DNA from: Urechis unicinctus
Lineage: Eukaryota; Annelida; Polychaeta; Xenopneusta; Urechidae
Direction of reading: 5' to 3'
Assembly (NCBI GenBank): GCA_034190875.2
Contig: CM067346.1
Location: 39,875,562 to 39,939,561, forward strand
DNA: 64,000 bases
In this document: positions 1-13,840 of the stretch, in pieces
How the letters are laid out: each line of letters opens with the position of its first letter
Position numbering within the stretch: position 1 is the stretch's first letter
Position numbers and translations under genes: made by a program
Notes under the pieces: generated by a model
Told to the model about the DNA's origin: nothing
The model's database searches: none
What the model saw: only the letters and a program-made list of their open reading frames with translations

Positions 1-710
1 TGTCGCAGGTAGAGTATTCCTTAGAAACGTTCCAGCCAATCAAAAGTGATTTTTGGTTTTATTCTTACGCTGAAGGCTATTGGAAAAATTCATGATTCAC
101 TGTTCGCATATTGTACGCAGAGGTGTATGGTAGCTTGTCAGCGTCAGTCATTCTGATTTGAATGTACGATACAGGCAAGAACCGAAGATGTGGGGTGTTA
201 ACAGAGACAACATTTGGGCAACATTAGAATGCACTAGACACTGGTGTTTTATCTCTGTCATTGATGTCGCATAGCAGTTTCAGAAGAACACAAACAATGT
301 GATGTGATTGTGTGTATGATACTTTAACCGTGCCTTTAATCTTTGTTTTTGTCTAGAAAACGACGGTGTGTAGAGGCCGCTTTGAGAGCGATCTCTTAGA
401 GACACTGACGCAATAGTCTTTGACCTGGAAGTCGAAACAAATTACCGATAAACGGATTTGTTCTGATAGCTCGGCACTCCGGATCTTCTCATTTCAGCAG
501 TCGGTATTTGGTTCGGGCATTTTGCTGATAAAGCTTCATATGCATCTAGCGGGATGTCACGGGTAACTACGTTGACCCTTCGGCAAAGGAACACATTTAC
601 AACGACTAACAGACTACCTTGTTTTCACGCCAGAGACACATTTATTAAAGCATTTAGAAGAGATGTGATTAACCGGTCTTATATAAACTAGGCAACATAA
701 ATGTTGCTCA
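1..710 (+). repeat. Tandem-array block a, copy 1
   Basis: This block matches 10971-11530 (copy 2) base for base over long runs with small indels; both carry the phrase ccagccaatcaaaagtgat near their start. It also matches 23986-24240 more weakly. The match runs up to the window edge, so the block continues to the left of base 1. No open frame here is shared between copies. I read it as non-coding duplicated DNA. Confidence 0.8.
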
Positions 711-1430
711 TGGACAACATCAGCAAATCTGCGGCCAATACCCATACATTGATTAAGGCTTTGGTTTCAATCAGGTCGGCACATGCGCATGACGCAAATG
801 TCCTGTAAAAATATATTACGAATTGACGTGCAAATTTGTGTGCTTGCGAGGGTTGTATTAATAAGAAGATAATGGTGATCATTTGCGTTCCAGAAGCTGA
901 TTATATTACTACACATGAGACGGAATTCGTTATAACCGACTGCGGACAGAAAACACATTGTGTTTTGAGGCAAAACAGGCAATACAAAGTGGATTGAATT
1001 TCAGCTTTTTTTATAACTAGGCTATAAGATCAGCAAGAAACTAAATATTGGTAAAGCATAAATTTATTGCTTTGTTTGCAAATAAAATATCCCAAAAAAA
1101 GTCGAATGACATCTTTAACGATCCGCATATTCTGGTATCACAAAATAATAGGAAGCGTTGATAATTGTTTACGCACATTATCTGCATACATGTGTGTCAG
1201 ATAATAATCTCGGGTATGCCTGAAGCATGTCATAACACAGTCCATTTGTTCTGATCAGAAGATAAATTGATGTTAATTTCGTTCATAGATCGCCGTTTTG
1301 CTATGGAAAGACTACATTTCCGACTGTCATGTGAAGCATCGACCTAAATTTGTGTCATATTGTAAGATCTGTAGACTTTATCTTAATATGTTTTTGTCAT
1401 ATGGTATAGTAAATGCTTCGTGTTTCATAA
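711..1430. other. No gene seen
   Basis: I see only short frames and AT-rich sequence between blocks a and b. I could not align it to the corresponding place in copy 2 (11531-12150), so one or both copies have been replaced or have diverged beyond recognition. Confidence 0.5.
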
Positions 1431-2455
1431 TTGTCACCTCGAATAAATGCTTCCCTTATGTGATAGCCCACTGATGACGATTGGTGACCTCATCTGCAAA
1501 CTGCCCTAGGAAGTGTAATCGGCGGTCCTGAACTTATGTACATACATTAATATGTCGAAAAAAAAACAACATATGACTAATTGGTCAAATGCTTAATAAG
1601 TTATTTAAATATTCGCATTGTAACTATAAGTATTGGCATTTTACGCCTATGATAAACACTGATTAAATGAAGAAAAAGAGGGAATAGGCATTTCCATTAG
1701 GAATGTTAGATTGACTAAGCGCTGTGCGACAGCATTTCGAACATGACTAGAGTACGCATTGCAAATACAATACTTTTATACTGGATATTATTTAAACATG
1801 TTTAACAATCTTCTTACCCTGGTAACACCACTTTAGCGGTAAAAACATGTTTCATTTAGACGTCAATAGTGGGGCAAAAAGTTTGAAACACGTATTTCCA
1901 AGAAGAAAACGTCGCCAGTGGTTTGAACACTTAATGCAATGAACCATATCAAAGCAGATTTTGTCCATTATCCACATACTCTGCCGTCGTAAATCATCAG
2001 CATGTTCAGAGCCGCAGTATTTTGCTCCCTCTGCAATGACCATGTACACCATGCAATAATCAACGTCAACTCCCAGATAAAAAGTGCTCATATATAAATG
2101 GGCATATCAAAGTAAATCATATTTTGCAAATAGCGGAACAGGGAGACATAATCGTTTGTGCTGCCATGTTAAATGTCATTAGCGTATTATGTTAGGACGA
2201 TGAGCCCGTTGTTATGCATCAGTGGCGCACGAAGTTAAAAAAACATTACTGCATGATTTTCTGGCTCATCTGTTATTGTTGCATTTGTGTTCATTTACTA
2301 TTTGACTTATATCAGATCTGATTATCATGCAAATAATATTTTATTTAGCCCAAATCTTGAATTATTAACATATGATCATATGGTAATCATTGTTTGCTTG
2401 CCATCCATGATCATTTGAATATTTCGATAGTAAATATTGCCCATTTGGCTCTGCA
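1431..2455 (+). repeat. Tandem-array block b, copy 1
   Basis: The stretch beginning with the phrase aataaatgcttcc matches 12190-12280, and 1690-1880 matches 12580-12750. The part from 1987 matches 17698-18130 (copy 3), including a perfect 14-bp palindrome CATATGATCATATG at 2369-2382 that recurs at 18035-18048. No coding signal is shared. Confidence 0.75.
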
Positions 2456-3460
2456 TTAAGCGCGACATATAAGACGGAGGCTTACAATATGAGAGGAAAA
2501 CTGTGAAAACATTGTGCACACTGCACATATTAACAACATATATACTTGATGTAGGATATTTACGATAAATTGTACTACGTATTTATAGCCCGTGCAAACA
2601 GTTGAGCGCCATTCGACTATGGGGAGGTAAAATCTTTTCCTGGAAAGTCGTTTGTGTCTACTCCGCGAACATAAGTCCTGTTCAAATGTAATTTTGCACT
2701 TTATTACTACGATACTCATGTAAGTAAAATCAAATATTCATAGAATCGAGGTCGTTTGCCTGGCGAAGCAAATAGTTGATACATAGGTCTGCAGTTTGCA
2801 CAACTGAACACTTACCACTGCACAATGAATAAATTGTGGGGTGATATGCCGGCATTCAACGTACCAATTATGTGCCGCGCTACGGAAATTAGATATTGGA
2901 TTGAGTGCCATTGAAGGGGTGTCAACAGGGGGCTCGTTGTATTATGGCAAAGATTAACTCCTGCTGCATTAAATATGTTATTGTGCACCAAAGCAGCACA
3001 TCAAGTATATCCCCCAATCAGTACCTGAGCTATTATCAGGTATCTTTGATACCCCAGGGAAATACATGCTACAATCTACACCTTATGCGACAGGCAATAA
3101 CTATGTGACTTGAAAATAATTATAATACAGAAAGTCAACAATTAATGTTTTACCTCACATGCTAGCAATATAGCTGCTAGCACCTGACAATCCTTGTACG
3201 TATTTGTAATGAAACATTAAGGGATCGACGGGATACTTACACTACATCAGAAGTCTTCTAGTTTCTTATTTGTATCCGCGCCTGGATATTGGGTAAACAA
3301 TAAACAGTAACTGCCCACTCCTCTCGCATATTTTCAAACATCTCCCGGATATATTGAATCCACTTGCCTATCCAAGGACATGTAAACCAAGATACAATAT
3401 TTGCTTTAGCTGCACATCCATCGTAAAGCATCATTGACAGAGAGCCGTATCAGACAATTC
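2456..3460 (+). repeat. Tandem-array block c, copy 1 (internally shorter)
   Basis: The start (agacggaggctt) matches 12826 and the corresponding part of copy 3 near 18150. From about 2640 the sequence jumps to what is 19020 in copy 3, so copy 1 lacks about 770 bp that copies 2 (about 13030-13740) and 3 (about 18290-19015) share. A small hairpin, GGTATC-TTT-GATACC at 3039-3053, is retained in copy 3 at 19436-19450. Confidence 0.75.
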
Positions 3461-4555
3461 GTTGTTTTTAACATTGAGTGTTAAATGTTCCAACGAAAAA
3501 TACTCTATCGTGGATTATAATTGATGTTCTACCGAGTAACGACAAGTTACACTTAGTCAAACACACGTGTTACTTATCAGATTAGCTAATATTTTTGCAA
3601 TAATGTTTTACATCTGAAAATCCAGTCCCATGAACAATGCTCGATGTACCAAGCTACCTGGCACCCGATGTAGAATTTTATTGACAAAAATCACCCCAGA
3701 ATCCACGAACCGAATGGGAACATTGTCAATTATGCAAAGCAAGGCCAATGTAAACAACAAGATTATATCTACACCGCAAATCATAACAATTTCCGTGGTC
3801 TGATCAATTGAGCTAATTGATTTGTAGAATATATTATTATTTTGTGTCCATAATTGGGACAACAAAATTAAACGCACCAGCTTTAATCCCCCTGATTTCA
3901 TGTGGCATGGGACAAATTTAACCATATTCGACAAAACCTCTCGTTGAAGATTGATTGCACTCAGTAAATTGTAATCATGTGAGAAGATATCTTACACATC
4001 TTACAATATGTTTTGTGGGATGATCTGCCCTTCAAAGGCTGTATCGAGATTATTATAGCTTCATTGTGCATCCTTTTGGTTGCGCTGAGCAACGACTAAG
4101 ACTCTATCTGGACGCATAAACCACACATACAACGACCTGTTAACAAGTATGACAGACAGCTTGATTGTCGGATCACATTGCTACGGTGTCTTAATGGGAT
4201 TCATCGCACTTGGAACGACTTCAAGACGGGAAATGTTCACATTATTTGTTCTCAAAGTTGTTCAAGTCAACTAAAGCAATTGATGCTGAACATTGCTAAC
4301 ATCGTACATGTGTCGCCCCTCTGATATTACTTCGCTACATTAACCTGCACACTCGTAGTGACATTTACATACGACCGAAGCTAAATCGAGATGCATTAAT
4401 CACCTGGCCAACGAGCAAATATATGCATGACATTAAACTTGAATGTCAGACCACCTTGCAATGGTGTCCCCAGTGGGATGATATATCGGGCATGAAGCTA
4501 TCCCACGGAAATAATGAACAGCGGCAATTCACACAATAAAGACGGTGTAAACAGA
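3461..4555 (+). repeat. Tandem-array block d, copy 1
   Basis: This block matches 20430-22320 (copy 3) and 29880-30960 (copy 4). A clear anchor is the phrase ctgcccttcaaag at 4027, 20771 and 30143. Another is the run around 4190-4215, which matches 20930-20960 almost exactly. Copy 3 has about 1 kb between 20975 and 22035 that is missing here at about 4225-4240. Confidence 0.8.
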
Positions 4556-4599
4556 TCGAACGCGAGGCCGATTAATCGAGAGAGTACAGCATAGTTTTG

Positions 4600-5175
4600 C
4601 AGAAGCAACAAGATTCACGAACAGTATACGTGCATTGCGAAAGGAGTTGATAGGAGAGCTCGAGGAATTGATCCGCGGCCAGACGAGCCCCCTCAGCCCT
4701 CGGCTGCCCCGCTAAACTCAGAGTTTGAATCCCCATGTCCCTGCCAGTATAATGACCAGGTCAGAAGTGATGCTAGCTATCGCACAAATGACTTTTCCCT
4801 CCATAGTAATGTTACCGTCACCAATCCCGTTAACAATTACTCATCCACTCCCCCATGTTACTCCCCCATGGCTCCCACCACAGCTACTCAACAATTCCCA
4901 TTGTCTGGGCAGTCACCGAAGTTCAGGGGCATTGCTGATAGCTAGAACGACTGGTTGCCTCAGTACACGCGATTTACCAAATTGGCTAACTGGTCGGAAG
5001 ACGCAATTGTTCCTGCAATCCCTACCTTCCTCTCGGACCGAGCTAGTGTACAGTACAAACGATTATTCGCAGTCGCCTCCACGTGTCTTTGGCCTAGGTA
5101 TGAGACGGCCTAGTCCGCCGCTTTCAAGGGTGCAAGAGTACGGTCAATCTCAACCCTCTGCGAAATGATGAATGT
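4600..5175 (+). mobile_element. Fossil LTR-retrotransposon gag fragment
   Basis: The plus strand carries a Gag-like stretch: an N-terminal charged, coiled-coil-like part, a proline-rich linker, and a capsid-type block with the pattern D-W-L-x-Q, then a KLANWSED-like helix and an LSDRA-like segment. This is typical of Gypsy-type (Ty3/Metaviridae) capsids. No protease, reverse transcriptase or integrase lies beside it. The copy is broken and fragmentary, with a few breaks. Because it sits in DNA unique to copy 1, it is probably younger than the tandem duplication. Family assignment beyond Gypsy-like is not possible from the sequence alone. Confidence 0.55.
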
Positions 5176-5239
5176 GTCGCCGAATAAAATGTGTAAATAA
5201 TATATGGGTCAAAATAGTTCGGCTATTAGGGACACGTAA

Positions 5240-5315
5240 AAAAACAACTATTTTGGAACATAGCAATAAAACAACCATTCTGGGATATAACAATAAACCA
5301 ACCATTTTTCTTATC
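5240..5315 (+). repeat. 27-bp tandem repeat, about 2.5 units
   Basis: Two adjacent 27-bp units start with AAAACAAC (5240-5266 and 5267-5293). A partial third starts with aaaccaacc. Between the gag relic and the (TA)n tract at 5731 I see nothing else. Confidence 0.6.
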
Positions 5316-5728
5316 AAATAAAAAGATATTCTCGACCAGCAACGCAACTTCGTCTGAAAACACACGAGGAACATTACAAATTATCGGACATGCCTAAGTA
5401 TTTCGGTGTGTCCAGACGAATATACATCTGTCTCTAGCTCATTAGAAAACGTCGAAACCAGATATATTTGTTTTTGATTCCCTCTATCGAATGTCACGTG
5501 GATAGGATATATTGATGAAGGAAGTAATCCTAAACAATATTCCAGAAGTTGGGATAATGGTATATCGGATAATAACGAGAAACAAAGGGTCGTACCAAAA
5601 AGGTCGTCAGTTCAATATAGAGAATTGTTCAAACGCCTGTAACTAATTCCTGCGTGATGCTTGTAATGGATAAAAGTGAATCGAGATAATGTATTTGTTG
5701 TTTTCGTTTTGTTTTTATCATAATTATA

Positions 5729-5896
<168 letters not shown>

Positions 5897-6278
5897 GTAA
5901 ATTAAATAAAGTAAATTAATATAAACATAGTTCTCGCTTAGAAATTCTAATGTTTAATTTCTAATTATTTACTGTTCATTACGGTACTCCAAATTTGTAA
6001 TTGGTACACGGTTTTGGGATATTCATTCACCTTAATGGAGGAATATGCTGCAAACATAATTAAGCGGTTCCTGTGCCCTCATTAACGCCGCCCCTTAACG
6101 GACGCCAGCTGGCCCACCAATCGACCGGCGGAGGAGTCAGCCTAAAGCCACTGAGCAGAACACATCTCCTGAACTCAAATTGAAAGCCATTCCCGGCATA
6201 TCAAAAACTTTCGGCACACCTTTCGGGCGATTATATAGTTTACCCCTTTCGATTATGTTGCGTTTTCATGTATCTGAA

Positions 6279-6392
6279 TGACGTAAGAATCACGTCAGTC
6301 TGGCGGATACTGATGACGTTATTGAAAGGGCATCAATCACATTGCAACCACCCCATGCCACCTTTTTCGGGTTATGAGGAAATATATAAAAG
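6279..6392 (+). promoter_or_regulatory. CRE-like triplet followed by TATA box
   Basis: Three CREB/ATF-type half sites lie in 43 bp: TGACGTAA (6279-6286), CACGTCA (6291-6297, reverse) and TGACGTTA (6314-6321). A textbook TATATAAAAG lies at 6383-6392. The cluster is at the end of the segment found only in copy 1, so it may be the promoter of the decayed retroelement rather than a host promoter. No start-site data are available. Confidence 0.45.
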
Positions 6393-6405
6393 CCTTTCCG
6401 ATAGA

Positions 6406-7060
6406 TTGCTATTGACTTTTGCTGTGGACTAAACATTGCATGCCTTTCACTTCAACCCCTCACCTTATATTTCCTTCACATCCAAGGTACCCATCGCTCA
6501 CTTGTCGACATTGACAGTTGCTATGCTGCCAGAAATACCCCGAAAGTCATTATGCCATTCACACATAACATGGCGCCTGTTTTGTGCCATTAGGGTAAGT
6601 ACACACGACGCTAACTGAAAGCATATAATTCCCATATAGCTTTGCGTTATGCTCTGTACCCAGGCCTCACCGTAGACTTCAATCATAGGTGGTGATCAGG
6701 CGTGCAGGATATTTATTGTAATTTCCAAATAAATCATCCTTGCAACTACTGATCTATTGGATCGTAAATTATATCGAAATTTAACAGTCGATTGTTATAG
6801 CACAAAGCGTAGATGATGCTGCACAAAAAAAATGCATTGCTAATTCATCATGTACAAAGAAGGCGAGGTAGGTGCGCCAGTACTTGCGTTATTAGATGAG
6901 GAGATTTCATGGCTCATGTGGGGCTCATAAAACGCATCAGCAAATATGTAGTGGAACAGAACGACTACTTTTTGGCGTCGAGCAATTAACGATGAGTAAG
7001 ATGCAAGCAATTCCCCTTCCTAGGTCACCAAATTCAGCTTATGATGGCTGCCTCTAACAT
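6406..7060 (+). repeat. Tandem-array block e, copy 1
   Basis: This block matches 22321-23060 (copy 3) and, over its first 200 bp, 30961-31200 (copy 4). All three copies keep a consensus splice-donor-like GTAAGT at the same place (6595-6600, 22600-22605, 31160-31165). The surrounding frames differ between copies, and the copy 1 frame lacks an ATG. Confidence 0.75.
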
Positions 7061-9740
7061 AACGGAAATGAATTAAATGGAATTGCGATTTGTGCAGCGA
7101 CATTGTCTGCAAGGGTTTGCATAAAGCTCGTTCGCTCTCTATTTCCTGTAGTAGACACCGAGATGCGCATAAATCATCGCTTGATTCATTTGTTGCAATA
7201 TAGACTAATCATCACAGACAATACCGACTCGCCACGATATATCATATTGTTCTCTTAACGCACTTGAACAACGCCAGAGTTAGTGGGTTATTCATGTATA
7301 AAAAGCACATGTGTACATACCTGTAACAATAGTAAATATGGCTCAAAAACAAATATACTTGCAATATATTGTTGGGTCAATATCATGCATTGTTTGTTCT
7401 AACTCTGAATATATTTGCCACCTGATAAGTGGATTATGAAGCCAGAGTAACCATTGTATTATGCCCATCCCGTGAGGACCAGCTTGAAGTGTCTGTAGTA
7501 AGACTACATCCTGCTTCATCAAGTACGGTAGCATGCATACTCTAACGTAATGGCACGGTCTATGCGTCAGAGCACATCAATGTGATCTAACAACGCAGAT
7601 GCATCATATAGCATATATTTGCTGATGTTTGAGAAGCAAGCAACCACAAATGTGTAATCCGATGTCAATTTTGTGCTTTACTGTCTGCCATCGTATGTTA
7701 AATCATAGCCACAAGAAAATCTATAGGTATGGAAGGGTACAGCAATCTCTTTGGTATGCATCGCATACAATTCATAAACTCTCTGCAAGCTACCCCATCG
7801 TTAATATAGTAGTTTCAGCTTGGTATAGTTATGTTCTAGCTTGCAAATATTTACTACTGAATGACCACATGATGAATCACATTAAGCGTGCGAATCGCTG
7901 GTGATCTATGTATCGTCTCAGTACATATATGCATAGCTCATTCATGCTTCAATAAAAGTGAAATATATATATATATATATAAATGAAATTGAATTAAGAT
8001 AATGCCAAGAGGCGCAGTCAAATATCATGAGTATCATTATAAAAGTTGCATGATGATTAATACAAAACCATACAATTATTAATGTCCTGACGGCATTTGG
8101 CAATTCTAGTATGGTTTTTGCTGAATATGTTTTTGAAAGTATCGTTCAGGAAAGAAAGCCAATACATACACCAAGATTTCATCAAATGCATTTAAACATA
8201 AAATGTGAATGGCGTCATCACAAAGGTGCTAACATTGAAATCGTTAATGAAATCAACATTCATACCATCAACAGAACACGATTTTCAGCAGATAGAACCA
8301 CAAATGAGGGCTTCAAAACATATATCTGGATTCGAAAATTAAGGGGATAATGTATAGTTTCACGGATTGTTGGGGGAAAAAATCAAGTGAATACAACAAG
8401 TTTGCACTACGATCGGTGTTTGTCCAAAATACAGGAACCATGAGCATTTTGAAGATGTAAGCGATGATTCGCCGCCCTCAACTGTTCAGGTTTATATCTA
8501 GCAAATGATGTAACCTACTGTTACCCCCGCTCCCTCATAACGCTGTTGACCTGCCAGGTCTGGTCCTCCTCCTTTCATATAAAGGTCCACGGATTTACAG
8601 TACTGTTCGATAATCATTCTTAAATCTGTCAGGTCAGGCGATATGCATCGTTTATATCAATTCCTTAGCATATTATCATATCAAACGTCTCCTGTACATG
8701 TTGCCACATATTGATCCTGATACATTCACGAGGATTGCTTTAATTACCATAATACTTTTAATAATGGATATGTTGATAGTCGATTATGGTTATTATGAAT
8801 ATGGTGATGATTTTGTTGTAAGTTATGTTAATAGAATAATAAAATCACATTATCGATCTATGACGTCAGACGCGTGAACCAAGATGCTCTTTGATCGAGC
8901 GCAGTGTACTTGATTGTAGAATGGGCAAATAGAATCTGTCAATGATGCTTCATATATGAGACATCTAGCTTATAAGGATTGAGGATGCACCATTCAAGTC
9001 AGAAGAACTATCGTCACATTGATGTGCAGACCACTTAGGATTGCAATGTTCTACCAAATCATCAATTCATAAAGGCAATGCTAGATATTTCGTGTTGTGA
9101 GGAGTTAATGCAAGGTAAGAGCTGTTTGGATTGATAATATATAGGAACGCTTCAACATTTATTCTGCTGATGTAGACCAGTACATAGTACCATGCACAAT
9201 CAGAAAATCTAATTCGCATCGCCAACTTCAGGCATCACTGATGCTTCGTTTTCGTGCAAGAAATAACCTTGCAACGTCCAAATACAGCGTCATTATCTAT
9301 ATCTAGAGCATTTCACCTTATGCCATAATCGGGTGTTGTTATATTTGGCTGTGATAAATTGTTGCTGCCCCTGCTTGGTCGTTTCTCATCTCGAGCCCGA
9401 CTGTCCGATGTTTATTCACCACTGGCTCATGCTTGTCAGAACATTAGTACCGCAATTGTATTGAGCGTGACATTGATGCTGTATTGTATAGCGCCCCACA
9501 ATAACTATGGTGTAGACACAAATGAATGTTATCGACCTCTGTTGGCGCACTGTAGACAAAAAGATATAGCAGTACATTATGAGTAATAAACTACAATTTG
9601 AATACCATAAATTACGCAATAGGCTGAGAAATACAGGTCATTTTCTTTACTGGAATGAACAATCAGTATCATTATATATATAAATATATATCAAACAAGC
9701 ATATTTCTGTCCTGCCCGTTATTCGTGACACATGTCCCTT
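7061..9740 (+). repeat. Tandem-array block f, copy 1
   Basis: This block matches 13841-16980. Anchors are gcaagggtttgcataaa (7109 and 13912) and tttcgtgcaagaaataacc (about 9249, against about 16130). Its right part also matches 33960-34500. The best-preserved stretch, 8111-8272 against 14848-15009, is gapless over 162 bp with 27 differences by my hand count, of which only 3 are silent in the open frame. That argues against a conserved protein. Confidence 0.8.
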
Positions 9741-10970
9741 AAATGATGCACAAGTGTATTTCCAGCAACAAAATGGTTTGTTAACCCTATCTGCAGTTGT
9801 GTATAACATGTTTGAACCATGATTTCTGTTACATGTCTACTTTGTTCAAAAGTGACCGAGGTCACGAGAGAATTTTTATATATCAAATATGCTCGGTTTG
9901 ATAATAACAGCCAACCGCGAACTTTACAGTGCAGCGCTCATGCATGTATGCAGTAAACAATTTGTTCTGTAGGATAATTGGGGTGAAGAATGCCCCGAGG
10001 TCATACATTACCGGTCATCCCGGGTCTATATGCTGGTAGTACAGTCTGATGGTCCCTTCGCGCTCGCACATTGGTCGCCATAAGCGCAGTAGGCAATTTG
10101 TGTGACGCTAATTTGTGTGCCATTAATTTTGTTATCGGCTCACAATCCGATAAATGGAGATTGAAGGGTGGCAAATAGGTCTTGTACCTCACGTCATGTG
10201 GACCATCTCCAAAATAATCAATAAAGGTTCTGATCACTGTCAGTTTTCACAATGATGGCTGTTGTAGGATGCTCATATGAAGTCATTCGGTAAAAACAAT
10301 GTCCTCAGGAACACGTATGAAGGGAATAATGTTGCTTAACAATTTCATAGGAAGACGCTAATGTATATAAAACATTAATATACGCTGGTCATTGTATTGC
10401 ATTTTTATATATCAAAGTTGCTAATTGCTACAAGCGATCTGAAACAAAAACATGGATTCGCCAAATGCTCTATATCATCGAGACATGCAAACTGCGTGCA
10501 TATCGAGTAGAATGCCTCGTGTTCATAAGATGCAATGGCAGAAAGACTGATGTGAAGAGGTCAATCGGCAAGACAATAATGGTCAGCATACTGTGACCAT
10601 AGGTTACACAAATCACAAAATGAATAGATTCTTTTCAGGTGCTATCGGTGGAAATCTATCTTCAACTAAACACTTGTGTATTAACAAAGAATATCTCTGT
10701 GTGGGTAAAGGGTAATAAGAAGCATGAGAAGTACCTACAGCGACTCTTCCACACATGTCCAAAACAGCCTACATAGTCCTCGAGATGGGCCTGAAAATTA
10801 TATAGGTCCCAACCGATCTAGCATAAGCATTACGGCAGATCATAAAATTGTTCCATTCTTCGTTGTTGCAAGTCAAAACGAATACAATTAAATTTAATTC
10901 TACGAATAGCATATCATCTGATATTGCATCGTTACCATTGCTGATAACCTATACAAAGATAAATATATTG
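9741..10970 (+). repeat. Tandem-array block g, copy 1
   Basis: The interval 9741-9960 matches 17007-17225 (shared catgtctacttt and gtaaagcgctcat-type phrases), and 10190-10210 matches the run near 17540. The rest has no clear partner. No gene is visible. Confidence 0.65.
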
Positions 10971-11530
10971 ATGCCGCGTGTAAAGTATTTTCTAGAAACA
11001 TTCCAGCCAATCAAAAGTGATTATTGGTTGTTTTATTCGCTGAATATTTGACAATTTGTATATTGATCTATGTAAGCAGAAGTGCATGGCAGCTTGTCAG
11101 CGTCAGTCATCCTAGTTTAAACCGCATCTTTTCTCTTCTTGATTTGTCTAGAAATCGACATGACGATGAGGAATCGTTGAGAGTGATCTCTTAGTGTCCC
11201 TGACACCATGACGTTTTGACCTGGAATACCTGAGTAAAAGAAAACTACCGATAAATCTGTTTGGTATGATAACGCGGAAATTTGAATCTCCTCATTTGAG
11301 CAGTCGTTATGTGGCTGGTGCATTTTACTGATACAGCTTATAATGCATCCCGCGGTTGGTCAAGGATAACAACGTTGACCCTGAGGCAGAAGGATGCATT
11401 TATCACAATGCTACTAAGACTACCAGCCCCTTATTTTACCGCTAGAGACACGTTTGCTGAGTATTTACAAGATGTATGACTAAACGGTCCAATCTTATCT
11501 AGGAAACATAAATGTTGTTCCTGGCTATTT
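10971..11530 (+). repeat. Tandem-array block a, copy 2
   Basis: This block corresponds to 1-710 and marks the start of the second array unit about 10.97 kb downstream of the first. Internal deletions make it shorter than copy 1, for example the part matching copy 1 at about 130-320. Confidence 0.8.
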
Positions 11531-12150
11531 CATCTACATGAATCCAAGATTTATTGTTGTGAATGATGTTTGTAGGTCGACATTTTGTGACGGAACAACT
11601 GCATAACATATTAAGTAATTAAATGTGAGGTTGAGAGTGGACTGCCCTTGCGCGGCGACCTAGTGGCTGATCGACGTTATTTAATTAACAGCTTTACTTG
11701 TCAGCCAGTCAGAGCTTAGCTTGAACTGCAAAAGGAATAAGGCACAGCTTTATATTACATGGGATAAAAACACAGACTCGTACATTTATGTTCTTTTAAA
11801 GTATAAATATACGCTTCAAGGTTCTCGTTCTGAATTTGTAAGAATAATACACGGGGCTATGCGAGTTGAAAGCTATCGAACAACAATATATACATCACTT
11901 TTGTTATACAAAGATAGCCTTCCGCCATATCACTGTTAGATATACAGAATAATAATGGATGGATAGATCATCGGCCTGCAAATGTCATATAAATTGTCAG
12001 CTCTTGTGCGAACAAACTGGGTAGGGTGTGTATTATATAAATACAATCCGTACATAGTGCAAGGACCTGAATTGGACATATGATATCAAGGATTTATTTC
12101 AAAACGCAATAGCAATGGTCGTAAATCGCCGACAGGTTGAAATCTGAATT
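11531..12150. other. No gene seen
   Basis: A 72-codon frame at 11721-11939 has an ATG start but matches nothing I know and has no partner in copy 1. I see no other structure. Confidence 0.5.
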
Positions 12151-12810
12151 CACGACACCCATACATCGGTCTTCACAATTGTCACCCTCGAATAAATGCT
12201 TCCTTAATGCGAAAGTCTACCGATGAGAATCGGTTACCTCATATGCTGATTACTGCTTTAGGAAGTGTAATCTGTGGTAAATTGCATATATTTTCTTGTC
12301 ATGTTTCGGCGCTGTCCACCTGCCATGTTTTGTTAATACATGGAACTGTGACAAAGGTATATGCCACTCATATAACAACAGCTCTTTTGGATAAGAATGC
12401 GTAGATCTATGACACTATAACGTCTATTTGGGCGCAAATAAACAAACAAATCGACAAAAAGCAGAACACATGACTTATGAGCTGTATGCTTCGCAAGTGA
12501 CAAGTTTCCATAGAACATTAAAGAAGAAAAATTAACAGTTGAGGCTATGATGCTAATAAAATTAACAAGAAGGTCACAGGATTTTCCATTAGCAATGTTA
12601 GATATACAGGGCACGCTTGACTAAAATATATTTTCAATACAAGGTTTTTATACTGAATGACTTATATATTAAAAACCACCGTACCTGTAAACCGCAGTAA
12701 AACGAAAATGTTTATTACATTAAGGCGACAATAGTGGTGCAAAAACCCTAATCTACATTATAACACAGAATTCGATAAACCATATCAAACAGGTTTTATT
12801 TGGCTATGCT
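12151..12810 (+). repeat. Tandem-array block b, copy 2
   Basis: The interval 12181-12280 matches 1431-1530 and 12570-12750 matches 1680-1880. The later part of block b, with the 14-bp palindrome, is missing from this copy. Confidence 0.7.
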
Positions 12811-13840
12811 TTGAGTGCGAGATATTAGACGGAGGCTTCTAGCATGAAGGGGAAAACTTTAAAACATGGTACACTCAGCACAACACAACATGTATACTCG
12901 ATGTAGGAGACCAAATATGCCCCTTTCCGATGAATTGTACTTGCTAAATATACCGTAACAATCTACAAATCTGACCTATTCGTTTTCATACCCCTCGCAC
13001 GCCTTTGAGTGCATTCGACGATGGGCGATTATTGAGCCAAAATCTCATAGCGGACGACGTTGATATCTAGCTATTGGCACAGATTACCAAAATGGTGTCA
13101 ACGGCATGGTTGCTATACGAGCATATTTAACCTATGAAGGTATGATATTTTGCCTACATACACTTTTTATAGGAGTCGCATTATGAAAACCATAAAGAAA
13201 TGCATTCTCTTGCACCGACAACGTATAAGAGGAGTCAGTCTGTCAGAATGTTTCTAGGGTATATTATTCATATATTCATTCAGAATATATCGATTTGGTC
13301 ATCCAAAGCACATATGTCATGAATTCAGACCGCCCATCCTTGTCGGTCGGGAGAACAGTCACATTTGGTACTGATTAAAAGCCTCAGTTGTCTCTCTCGG
13401 CTTTTACACACACTAAGGCGCCGGTTTGACGGCGTCCATTTGATGTCGCAGACAATATGTCCTTGCTTGTATTGCACTGGAGCCAATGGCCTGGGCCCGA
13501 CAATTACACCGAGGTAATACTGGCGCTTGGCTAACTTAGCGCGCACAAGTGATTACTGATACACAAGGGGTATCTTCGAATCGCTTCGTCCGGGGAGTAA
13601 AATGCATCGATAATTTTCCCCCGCAATATTTAAGCAAGGTGCGATGGCTTGTATTTGTTATTCTAGTAAGCATCATTTTTTTGCTATGTTCTGTTGAAAC
13701 TTGGGGCCACTTTTCCTGTTTGTGTTTACTCGAATATTAGCCTTGTTAATATGTTATCTAATCATAAATAGTCGAATACTATTTGGGTTGCCAAGCTGTT
13801 GGATTATGAAAACATTTTTTGAATACTAAATTTAAAATAA
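12811..13840 (+). repeat. Tandem-array block c, copy 2
   Basis: This block matches 18140-18990 (copy 3) nearly throughout. A minus-strand open frame at 13325-13546 has a partner at 18646-18837, but they agree only for the first ten or so codons and then diverge by frame, so I do not call a gene. Confidence 0.75.

Noticed and set aside
4700-4740. tRNA gene suggested by gagtttgaatcccc
   Set aside because: No matching A box or cloverleaf arms. It lies inside the retroelement relic.
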